Source: PALSA-612 sp046729255
Lineage (GTDB): Bacteria > Actinomycetota > Thermoleophilia > Gaiellales > Gaiellaceae
DNA length: 64,000 nt
Direction of reading: 5' to 3'
Assembly: GCA_046729255.1 (NCBI GenBank)
Contig: JBKPGF010000062.1
Span: 27,546-91,545 of the forward strand
Each line of letters begins with the position of its first letter. The stretch's first letter is position 1. Shown piece by piece: positions 34,252-41,167 of this stretch. Position numbers and translations under genes: made by a program. The notes under the pieces are model-generated. The model was not told the origin of the DNA. It worked only from the letters and a program-made list of their open reading frames with translations, and searched no databases.

Positions 34252-34269
34252 AGGCTGCGCCACACCCCG
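34197..34269 (-). tRNA. tRNA-Pro (anticodon CGG)
   Basis: The minus strand folds as a 73-base cloverleaf. The acceptor CGGGGTG pairs with CACCCCG; the D-arm is GCGC/GCGC with loop AGCCTGGTA; the anticodon stem CTCCG/CGGAG encloses TTCGGGT, giving anticodon CGG; the T-arm CCCAG/CTGGG has loop TTCAAAT. It reads CCG codons, common in this GC-rich genome. CCA is not encoded. Confidence 0.95.
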
Positions 34270-34349
34270 AGCGTTCACAGGTTAGCGGCAACGACTTTCG
34301 ATGCTCAATTGGAACAGACACGACGCAACTCTCCGTCTACCGTCGAGGA

Positions 34350-34706
34350 ATGAACGTCGTGAGCCTCATCGGGAACCTCGCTACCGACGTGGAGCTCAAG
34401 GAGGTGGGGCAGCAGAAGCACGTCGCCGGCTTCCTGCTGGCCATTGACCGGCCCTCGAAGGACGGAGGCGCCGACTTCGTCCGCGTCAGCGTCTGGGACC
34501 GACAGGGCGAGCTCTGTAGCCAGTATCTCGCCAAGGGCAAGCGCGTCGGACTGGAAGGACGCCTGCGAAGCCGCTCCTGGGACGCCGAGGACGGAAGCCG
34601 GCGCAGCGCCATCGAGATCGTCGCGCATCGCGTCGAGTTCCTGTCACCGCCGGAAGGAGGCGCGGTAGCGGACGCTGACATCCCCTTCGTTGCCGCGGCG
34701 GCGTAG
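34350..34706 (+). CDS. ssb: Single-stranded DNA-binding protein, short paralogue
   Basis: The 118-aa product is an OB-fold SSB: MNVVSLIGNLATDVELK, then FVRVSVWDRQGELC and GKRVGLEGRLRSRSW. It has almost no flexible tail. The acidic tip normally found at the extreme C-terminus (D-x-D-I-P-F) is present at residues 108-113 but is followed by five extra residues, which could weaken partner binding. Replicative SSBs usually lie near rpsF/rpsR, so this is probably a second SSB. Confidence 0.85.
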   Translation: MNVVSLIGNLATDVELKEVGQQKHVAGFLLAIDRPSKDGGADFVRVSVWDRQGELCSQYLAKGKRVGLEGRLRSRSWDAEDGSRRSAIEIVAHRVEFLSPPEGGAVADADIPFVAAAA

Positions 34707-34738
34707 ATGGCATAGACACGCGCCATAGACTCCGGCGC

Positions 34739-35479
34739 ATGGCGCACCGAGACGAGATCCTCGCCTTCGCCGACGAGCTGCTCGACGTCGCGTCGTATCC
34801 CGACTACGGGCCGGTGGGGCTCCAGGTGGTCGGTGCGGACGCGGTGACGACGCTCGCGTGCGGGGTCTCGGCGTCGAGGGAGCTTTTCGAGCACGCGGCC
34901 ATGGTCGGGGCGCAGATGGCGATCGTCCACCACGGGCTCTTCTGGGAACGAGATCCGCGTGTGGTCGACGGAGCGATGAAGGGTCGCCTAAAGGCGCTCT
35001 TCGACGCCGACATCACGCTCGCGGCGTACCACCTCGCCCTCGACGCGCACCCGGAGCTCGGCAACAACGCCCAGCTGGCACACGAGCTCGGCATGGAGCT
35101 GGAAGAGCCGTTCGACGTCGGCCACGGAGCAGCATTCGCCGAGCCGGTGAGCGCTGACGAGTTCACGGGTCGCGTCCGGGACGTGCTGGGCCGCGAGCCG
35201 CTCGCCTTCCTCTACGGGCCGGCGGAGATCCGTCGCGTCGCCATCGTCTCGGGCGGTGCGGCACGCCTGCTGCCGCAGGCCGTAGCGGCGGGCTACGACG
35301 CTCTGCTCACCGGTGAGGCCGCGGAGCCTTCGATGATGACCGCCCGCGAGCTGGGGATGCATTTCGTGGCCGGCGGGCACTACGCGACCGAGCGGCTGGG
35401 CGTCCAGGCGCTGTCGCGGCGACTGGCCGAAGAGTTCTCGCTCGACTGGCATTTCATCGAGCTGGTCAACCCCGTCTAG
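34739..35479 (+). CDS. NIF3/DUF34 family dinuclear metal protein
   Basis: The 246-aa product has the family signatures: IVHHGLFW, YHLALDAHPELGNNAQLA and the C-terminal GGHYATE, which supply the histidine and acidic ligands of a dinuclear metal site. Biochemical function in bacteria is unsettled (GTP cyclohydrolase I type 2-like). It is 32 bp after ssb on the same strand. Confidence 0.87.
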   Translation: MAHRDEILAFADELLDVASYPDYGPVGLQVVGADAVTTLACGVSASRELFEHAAMVGAQMAIVHHGLFWERDPRVVDGAMKGRLKALFDADITLAAYHLALDAHPELGNNAQLAHELGMELEEPFDVGHGAAFAEPVSADEFTGRVRDVLGREPLAFLYGPAEIRRVAIVSGGAARLLPQAVAAGYDALLTGEAAEPSMMTARELGMHFVAGGHYATERLGVQALSRRLAEEFSLDWHFIELVNPV

Positions 35480-35495
35480 GGCGCTCGCCGGGCCC

Positions 35496-35525
35496 TTGCC
35501 GTGCCGACGGCGGACGGAGTATGCT
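35496..35525 (+). promoter_or_regulatory. Candidate sigma-70-type promoter for the 35.5-kb leader RNA
   Basis: TTGCCG (35496-35501) and TATGCT (35520-35525) are separated by 18 bases, close to the housekeeping consensus. The predicted start is near 35532, next to the first ATG of a tiny leader ORF. The assignment is by eye. Confidence 0.45.
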
Positions 35526-35531
35526 CACGCT

Positions 35532-35628
35532 GATGACTGTTTCTGCGGCGCGGGCCCGGTGAGTCCCGCGACAAGAACGCCCACGTGCAAGTGAGCCCGC
35601 GCGAGCCTCGACGGCAGCCGGGCTTTTT
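35532..35628 (+). ncRNA. Putative structured leader RNA / attenuator upstream of the 53-aa gene
   Basis: The region has two mutually exclusive stems: GCGCGGGC (35548-35555) can pair with GCCCGCGC (35595-35602), or AGCCCG (35594-35599) can pair with the CGGGCT preceding five T residues. It also holds two overlapping tiny ORFs: MTVSAARAR (ATG 35533, stop 35562) and an 11-codon GTG ORF (35559-35594) whose stop lies in the terminator stem. I do not recognise a known riboswitch. It could be a small RNA or an attenuator controlling the gene at 35649. Confidence 0.45.
35594..35628 (+). terminator. Intrinsic terminator within the leader
   Basis: AGCCCG pairs with CGGGCT (35619-35624) across a 19-base loop that can form a smaller helix, followed by a run of five T (35624-35628). 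It ends 20 bp before the ATG of the 53-aa gene. Confidence 0.55.
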
Positions 35629-35648
35629 CATTGCCTGAAGGAGGAGCG

Positions 35649-35810
35649 ATGGCCAATCACCTGACGCCGGAAGAGCTGTCCAAGGAGGTCGGGATGGAGC
35701 GGGAGGATGTGATCCGCTTCTGCGTGGAGGAAGGGGTTCCGATCTATCAGGGCAAGATCGACAAGACGCTCTTCCAGGCACAGCTCGAGGCGACAGCCCC
35801 GAAGACCTAG
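35649..35810 (+). CDS. Small HTH-like protein, 53 aa
   Basis: The product is acidic, with the sequence LTPEELSKEVGMEREDVIRF followed by CVEEGVPIYQGKID. This resembles a single winged or MerR/excisionase-type helix-turn-helix, but I do not recognise the family. A strong ribosome-binding site (AAGGAGGAG) precedes the ATG by four bases. The leader terminator just upstream suggests conditional expression. It ends 3 bp from the convergent ku stop. Confidence 0.7.
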   Translation: MANHLTPEELSKEVGMEREDVIRFCVEEGVPIYQGKIDKTLFQAQLEATAPKT

Positions 35811-35813
35811 GCC

Positions 35814-36683
35814 TCAACCCTTCTTCGCAGCGACTTTCTTGCGGGCCGGAGCTTTCTGGGCGGCCGGCTTCTCCACCTGGGTCTTCTTCTTCTTCGCGTC
35901 CGCGACGCTCTTGCGCAGTGCCTCCATGAGGTCGATGACCGGCGCCTCCTCCTCGGGCTCTGCCTCAGGCTTCGCCGGGGGCGCACCCTCGAGCTTCTCC
36001 TCCAGCAGCACCCGCAGGTCGCGGCGATAGTCGCTGACGAGCTCGCTCGGGTCGAACCCGCCGGCGAGGCTGTCGATCACCTGAAGGGCGAGTGCGACCT
36101 CCTGCTTCTTCGCCTTCCCGTCTGCGACCGCCTCCTCGATCTCAGCGTCGGAGTAGACGTCCTCAGCGACGAACAGCGTCTCGAGGACGAGCGCGTCGTC
36201 ACGCACGCGGATGAGGGCCAGCTTCTCCTTGCCGGCGAGCACGAAGCTGCCGAGCGCGGCCATCTTCGTCTCGCGCATCGCCTCCAGCAGCAGCGCGTAC
36301 GGGCGGCGCTGCGCGGGCGCAGTGGCGGGAACGAGAAAGTAGGTCCGGTCGAAGTAGATCGGATCGACCTCGTCCTCCGGCACGAAGCGGGTGATGTCGA
36401 TCGCTCGGGACGTCGAGTCGCGGTCGATTGCCTCGAGGTCGGCATCCTCGACGATCACGAACTCGCCCTTCGACACCTCCCATCCACGCACGATCTCGTC
36501 GGGCCCGACGTCCTGCTCGTGCACAGGGCACCACCGCTTCTGCTTGATCGGCGTTTTGCACTCGCGGTGCAGCAGGCGAAACGAGACGTCTGACTGCCGC
36601 GCGGCCGGTTTCGTCGCGGGCGCCAGGCCGACGGGGATCGTCACCAGGCCGAAGCTGATTGCACCATTCCAGGTTGTTCGCAT
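35814..36683 (-). CDS. ku: Ku DNA end-binding protein
   Basis: The 289-aa product starts with the conserved TWNGAISFGLVTIPV and contains the Ku core (RLLHRECKTPIKQKRWCP and FDRTYFLVP). It forms a homodimeric ring on DNA double-strand ends and recruits LigD for non-homologous end joining. After an acidic stretch (EPEEEAPVIDLMEALRKS) the tail is Lys/Ala-rich (KKVAAKKG), which in actinobacterial Ku aids DNA binding. No ligD is in the window. Confidence 0.93.
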   Translation of the reverse strand: MRTTWNGAISFGLVTIPVGLAPATKPAARQSDVSFRLLHRECKTPIKQKRWCPVHEQDVGPDEIVRGWEVSKGEFVIVEDADLEAIDRDSTSRAIDITRFVPEDEVDPIYFDRTYFLVPATAPAQRRPYALLLEAMRETKMAALGSFVLAGKEKLALIRVRDDALVLETLFVAEDVYSDAEIEEAVADGKAKKQEVALALQVIDSLAGGFDPSELVSDYRRDLRVLLEEKLEGAPPAKPEAEPEEEAPVIDLMEALRKSVADAKKKKTQVEKPAAQKAPARKKVAAKKG

Positions 36684-36754
36684 GGAGAAAGTCTAGTCGC
36701 GGGCGTGTCTACTTCCTTCTCCGCGGCCGAATCCCTGCAACATAGGCTTCCCCC

Positions 36755-38554
36755 GTGAGCACGACAGGCCCACGAACGATCGTCAGGCTCTGGCGCGACG
36801 CGGTCGCGTCCGGACGCCGAAACCCGCTCTATCTCGCGGAAGGCGACGGCGAGTGGACACCCGTATCGCTCGAGGAGGCTGCGCGGCGCGTCGACGAGCT
36901 GGCAAACGGCCTGCTGGCGCTCGGCCTCCGCAAGGGCGACGCCTTTGGGATCCTCGCCGGGACGAGGGTCGAGTGGTGCCTGTTCGACTTTGCGCTCGCG
37001 CTCGTCGGCGGAGTCACGGCGCCGATCTACGCGAATTCTTCTCCCGAAGACTGCCGCTATGTGCTCGATCACTCCGACGCAATGGGCGTGCTCGTCGAGA
37101 ACGACGAGCAGCTCGCGAAGACCGGGGCGGTGCGCGGCGAGCTGCCGCGGCTTCAACACGTCATCGAGCTCGCTGACCTCGAGGAGCTCGCCCGAAGCGG
37201 TCGGGAGTACGCCGCGGAGCACCCCGATGCGCTCGCCCGCGCGGAGGCGCAAGTGGGGGAGGAGGACCTCTTCACGTTCATCTTCACCTCCGGCACGACC
37301 GGCCCGCCCAAGGCGTGTCAGATCCTCCACCGCAACTACTACGAGATGGCCTCGGTCATCTACTCGATGGCGGACGTCTTCGTCGAGGACGACCTGCTGC
37401 TCCTCTACCTGCCGCTCGCCCACAACTTCGGCCGTCTCGTCCACCTGCTCGCGCCGATGGCGGGCTACACGATCGCCTTCTGCGCCGACCCCTACGCGGT
37501 CGCCAACGCCCTGGTCGTGGTGAAGCCGACCGTCTTCCCGAGCGTGCCCCGCGTGTACGAGAAGATCCACACGGCCGTGCTCGCCCGCTTCGACGAGGCC
37601 ACCGGGGTACAGCGGCGGCTCATCGACTGGGCGCTCGACATCGGCCGGCGCGTCAGCGTTCTGCGCCAGAAAGGTCAGCCGGTTCCGCGCGGGCTCGCCC
37701 TCCAGCACCGCCTGGCCGACCGCCTCGTGTACTCGAAGGTGAAGGAGAGGCTCGGCGGTCGCCTCCGCCGCGCGGTCTCGGGCGGCGCTCCGCTGTCGGT
37801 CGAGATCCTCGAGTTCTTCCACGCGCTCGACATCCTCATCCTCGAGGCGTACGGCCTCACGGAGTGCACCACGGGCGCCACGTCGAACCGCGAGGAGAGC
37901 TTCAAGTTCGGCACGGTCGGCAAGGCCCTCCCGGGGTGGGAGCTGAAGCTCGCCGACGACGGCGAGCTGTTCATTCGCAGCCCGACCGTCTTCGCGGGCT
38001 ACTACAAGGACGAGAAGGCGACGGCGGCGATCCTCGACGACGAGGGTTGGTTGGCCACGGGCGACGTCGCCACGATCGACGAGGAGGGGTTCGTCACGAT
38101 CACCGACCGAAAGAAGGACATCCTCGTCACCGCGGGCGGCAAGAACGTCGCGCCGCAGAACCTCGAGAACGAGCTCAAGAGCTCGCGCTACGTCTCACAG
38201 GCGCTCGTCGTCGGCGATCGGCGGCCGTACGTCGCTGCCCTGATCACACTCGACCCGGTGGAGATCGAAGCGTGGGCGAAGGAGCGCAACCTCGACGGTG
38301 ATCTCGCCGCCCTCGCCGCGCACCCGGACGTCAGAACCCTCGTGCAGGGAATCGTCGACGACGTCAACGCTCCGCGCTCACGGTTTGAGCAGATCAAGCG
38401 GTTCGAGATCCTGCCCCGGGACTTCTCCCTCGAGGAAGGCGAGCTCACGCAGACGCTCAAGCTTCGGCGGAAGGTCTGCCAGGAGCACTTCGCCACTGAG
38501 GTCGAAGCCTTGTACGACCGGGCTGGTGCGACGGCGGGCGAGATCAGCGCCTGA
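36755..38554 (+). CDS. fadD: Long-chain acyl-CoA synthetase (AMP-forming)
   Basis: The 599-aa product is an ANL-superfamily adenylating enzyme. The P-loop-like motif is FTSGTTGPPKACQI, the A5 region reads EAYGLTECTTGATSN, and the C-terminal TDRKKDILVTAGGKNVAPQNLEN carries the hinge and A8 region. It resembles FadD15-type long-chain fatty acid CoA ligases. GTG is the start. It is divergent from ku and followed by a hairpin repeat. Confidence 0.9.
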   Translation: MSTTGPRTIVRLWRDAVASGRRNPLYLAEGDGEWTPVSLEEAARRVDELANGLLALGLRKGDAFGILAGTRVEWCLFDFALALVGGVTAPIYANSSPEDCRYVLDHSDAMGVLVENDEQLAKTGAVRGELPRLQHVIELADLEELARSGREYAAEHPDALARAEAQVGEEDLFTFIFTSGTTGPPKACQILHRNYYEMASVIYSMADVFVEDDLLLLYLPLAHNFGRLVHLLAPMAGYTIAFCADPYAVANALVVVKPTVFPSVPRVYEKIHTAVLARFDEATGVQRRLIDWALDIGRRVSVLRQKGQPVPRGLALQHRLADRLVYSKVKERLGGRLRRAVSGGAPLSVEILEFFHALDILILEAYGLTECTTGATSNREESFKFGTVGKALPGWELKLADDGELFIRSPTVFAGYYKDEKATAAILDDEGWLATGDVATIDEEGFVTITDRKKDILVTAGGKNVAPQNLENELKSSRYVSQALVVGDRRPYVAALITLDPVEIEAWAKERNLDGDLAALAAHPDVRTLVQGIVDDVNAPRSRFEQIKRFEILPRDFSLEEGELTQTLKLRRKVCQEHFATEVEALYDRAGATAGEISA

Positions 38555-38564
38555 CTCGCGCTCT

Positions 38565-38700
38565 GGGGCGTCGCTCGCCAAGGAGGCGAGCCCGAGGAGC
38601 GAGGACAGTATTCAGATACGGACTCGCGACGAGGGCGATGCATCCTGCCGCGAGCGGCGCAAGGTCACTCGGAGGGCGGCTTCGCCGCCCGAGAGCACGA
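38565..38700. repeat. Hairpin repeat copy F (intergenic)
   Basis: The element lies in the 163-bp gap between the convergent fadD and NlpC/P60 genes. Blocks GCTCGCCAAGGAGGCGAGC (a hairpin), CAGTATTCAGATACGG (a small stem) and GCCGCGAGCGGCGC align with the element at 18085-18236. A separate perfect hairpin, GGGCGGC-TTC-GCCGCCC, lies at 38674-38690. No ORF is supported. Confidence 0.55.
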
Positions 38701-38717
38701 CCGTCTAGGGCCGCGAG

Positions 38718-39875
38718 TCAGAGTATTCGCCTGGCGCCGTAGTACGTCGCCGCGTACCAGCTGTCGGACAGGCTCGAGATCTTCACGACGTCGCCGGTGT
38801 GCGGCGCGTGGATGAACTGCCCACCACCGATGTAGATGCCCGCGTGGCCCAGCCCGTTGAAGAAGACGAGGTCGCCGGGCTGCAGCTGGTCGCTGGAGAC
38901 GGGGACGCCGTAGTTGTATTGCGACGCCGCATGGTGCGGCAGCGAGACACCCATTTGCGCGTAGACGTACATGATGAAGCCGGAGCAATCGAAACCGGAC
39001 ACCGGCGATGAGCCGCCCCAAACGTACGGGACGCCGAGGTACTGCATGGCGATCCCGACGACCCCGCCGTAGCGCGACGGCGGCGCGACGGCCGCCTCGG
39101 GCGTCTCGACGGCAGCGCCGATGACCGACGTATCGATCGCGTGTTGCATGGCGGCATCCTGTGTCGCCTGCCGCGCTGCAGCCTGCCGTGCCAGCTCCTC
39201 CTGGCGGCGAGCCTCCTCGGCCCTCAGTCGCTCGATCTCGCCGCGGATCGACGACAGCAGCTGCTGTCGCTCCGCCAGGCCCGCCTCGATCTCGCGCTTT
39301 GCGGCGGCCCGTTCCGCGACGACCTGCTCCTGGCCCGAGCGGTCGTTCTTCAGCTGCTCGCCTCGAACCGCGACCTCGGTGCGGAATCGCTTGACCTCCC
39401 GCAAGACCTGCGTGTCCTCCTCCGACACTCGGTCGATCGTGTCGAGGCGGGTGATCAGGTCGTCGAAGCTCGTACTGCCGAGAAAGACCTCGAGCGTGGA
39501 CGTCGACTCCCCGACATAGAGGTCGCGCAGCCGGGTTGCGAGCCGGTGCTGGGCGACGCCGAGGTTTCCGCGCGCGACATCCATCTGGCGGCGGTTCGCG
39601 CGGAGGTCGGCCTTGATGGCGTCGAGCTTGATCGTCGCCGCGTTGTACGCCTCGATGGACTGGCCCAGTTCGGCGTCGAGCGCTTCGATGTCGGCGAGCA
39701 CTTGCTGTGCCTCCGCCTTCTTGTCCTCGATGCGATCCGCGTAGGCAGGGACCGCGCCGATGAGCGCGACGCAGATGGCGACACCGAGTAGGCCCGCGAG
39801 GGTCACACGACGACCCGTCGAGCGGGCTTGCGTTGCGCGCAACCGAGGGCGCACCGGGAGGGGCCGGTACGTCAC
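38718..39875 (-). CDS. NlpC/P60 peptidoglycan endopeptidase with coiled-coil domain
   Basis: The 385-aa product has an N-terminal signal/anchor helix (residues about 24-47), a long coiled coil (about 48-235), and an NlpC/P60 domain (about 265-385). The catalytic Cys is in FDCSGFIMYVY, the His in LGHAGIYIGGG, and the third residue in FIHAP. RipA-like enzymes of this layout cleave D-Glu-mDAP bonds during cell division. It is divergent from the 3D-domain gene, which has a similar coiled coil, suggesting coordinated envelope functions. Confidence 0.92.
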   Translation of the reverse strand: MTYRPLPVRPRLRATQARSTGRRVTLAGLLGVAICVALIGAVPAYADRIEDKKAEAQQVLADIEALDAELGQSIEAYNAATIKLDAIKADLRANRRQMDVARGNLGVAQHRLATRLRDLYVGESTSTLEVFLGSTSFDDLITRLDTIDRVSEEDTQVLREVKRFRTEVAVRGEQLKNDRSGQEQVVAERAAAKREIEAGLAERQQLLSSIRGEIERLRAEEARRQEELARQAAARQATQDAAMQHAIDTSVIGAAVETPEAAVAPPSRYGGVVGIAMQYLGVPYVWGGSSPVSGFDCSGFIMYVYAQMGVSLPHHAASQYNYGVPVSSDQLQPGDLVFFNGLGHAGIYIGGGQFIHAPHTGDVVKISSLSDSWYAATYYGARRIL

Positions 39876-40030
39876 TGGCGCGGGACCCTACCAGCCTCCC
39901 CGGATGCGTGCAACGTGAAGTGTCTCGAAGCGCGCGAAAAAATGCTGCAAAACTGAAACTTCCGTCGCATGCGTGGTGTCCTGTCCTCCCGTCGGCGCGC
40001 TGTCAACGGCTCTGATACGGTCATCCGGCG

Positions 40031-41101
40031 GTGCGGTGGAAACGACCAGCCGCGCGACTTGCTTTCCTGTTCGTCGCCGGCACTCTCCTCGGGCTGCCCG
40101 CTACGGGCCTTGCCGATGACCCCGAGACGCTTCGCGCCCGGGGCACCGAGCTGAGCGCGGCCGAGCACGCTGCCAGGGTCGACCTCTTCGCGCTCGAGTC
40201 GAAGTTGCGCGCCGCCGAGGCGGCCCTTGGCGACATCGAGTCTCGACTCGCGTCGCTCGAGCGTGAGCGCGCTTCGTCGGAGCGCCAACTGAGGGTGGCA
40301 CGCCGAACCCTCGCCATCGCGGAGCAACGACTCGCCGACCAGGTGCGCGCCCTCTACACGTCGGAACAACCCGACACGATTGCGGTCTTCCTCGGTGCGG
40401 CAACGCTCGAGGACGCGATCGAAGGCGTCGACAGCCTGCACCGGGCTGCCGACGCCACGAGCGGAGTCCTCGACGAGGCTCAGGCTGCGCGGGTCAAGGT
40501 GGCCGCACTACTGCGCCGCCAGACCGCGCGGCGCGCAGAGTTGCGCCAGCTGAGGAGCGCGGCCGCCGTCCGCACGGTCGAGCTCGCCGGCGCCCAGACG
40601 GAACGCATGCGCTACATCGCGCAGCTCCAGGCGGAGCAGGTGCTCAATCAGCAGCAGATTGCCGAGGCGGTCGCGGCTGCCGAGGCTGCCCAGGCAGCGG
40701 CGACGGTGGAAACGGCCGTCGCCGAGACGGCGCCGAGCATCGCCTCGATCGGCGCGCAGTCCGTCGTCGCGACGCCAACGCCAGCCCCGGTGCCCGAGCC
40801 GCAACCCCAACCTTCACCGCAGGCGCCCGTGGTCGAATCCGGCAAGACGTTAACCGTCGTGGCAACCGCCTACACGATGCGCGGCACGACCGCCACGGGC
40901 ATCCCCACGGGGCCCGGCATCGTGGCCGTCGACCCGGCGGTCATCCCGCTCGGCACACGGATGACGATCCCCGGCTACGGGGAGGGTGTCGCCGCGGACA
41001 CCGGGCCGGCCATCAAGGGGCTTCGGGTCGACCTCTGGGTGTCCTCGGCGACAGAAGCAGCCCAGTGGCAGTGGCAGACGGTGTCGATCACCTTGCACTA
41101 G
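40031..41101 (+). CDS. Secreted coiled-coil protein with C-terminal 3D domain
   Basis: The 356-aa product has a signal peptide (ending near TGLA), a coiled coil (about 33-225), a Pro/Glu/Gln linker, and a 3D domain (about 275-350): VVATAYTMRGTTATG, GIVAVDPAVIPLGTRMTIPGYG, AADTGPAIKGLRVDLWV. The three aspartates match those of MltA/Rpf-associated 3D domains that act on peptidoglycan. The GTG start gives a proper signal peptide. The 155-bp gap to the divergent NlpC/P60 gene contains AT-richer sequence (39935-39965) but no convincing promoter. Confidence 0.88.
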   Translation: MRWKRPAARLAFLFVAGTLLGLPATGLADDPETLRARGTELSAAEHAARVDLFALESKLRAAEAALGDIESRLASLERERASSERQLRVARRTLAIAEQRLADQVRALYTSEQPDTIAVFLGAATLEDAIEGVDSLHRAADATSGVLDEAQAARVKVAALLRRQTARRAELRQLRSAAAVRTVELAGAQTERMRYIAQLQAEQVLNQQQIAEAVAAAEAAQAAATVETAVAETAPSIASIGAQSVVATPTPAPVPEPQPQPSPQAPVVESGKTLTVVATAYTMRGTTATGIPTGPGIVAVDPAVIPLGTRMTIPGYGEGVAADTGPAIKGLRVDLWVSSATEAAQWQWQTVSITLH

Positions 41102-41102
41102 G

Positions 41103-41145
41103 CCGACGAAAGTCCGGTTCGCTTACGCGTTGGACTTTTTGTCGG
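41103..41145. terminator. Bidirectional intrinsic terminator
   Basis: CCGAC-g-AAAGTCC (41103-41115) pairs with GGACTTT-tt-GTCGG (41132-41145). The stem carries A residues on one side and T residues on the other, so it can stop both the 3D-domain transcript and the convergent ligA transcript. Confidence 0.65.
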
Positions 41146-41167
41146 AGAACGAAGCCCGAAGGCGAGA

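Noticed and set aside
35532..35628. A cobalamin or other known riboswitch
   Set aside because: CCGGTGAGTCCCG slightly recalls a cobalamin element, but the B12 box and other conserved blocks are not present.
39876..40030. A c-di-AMP riboswitch before the envelope genes
   Set aside because: Such switches often precede NlpC/P60 or Rpf genes, but no matching conserved blocks were found in the 155-bp gap.
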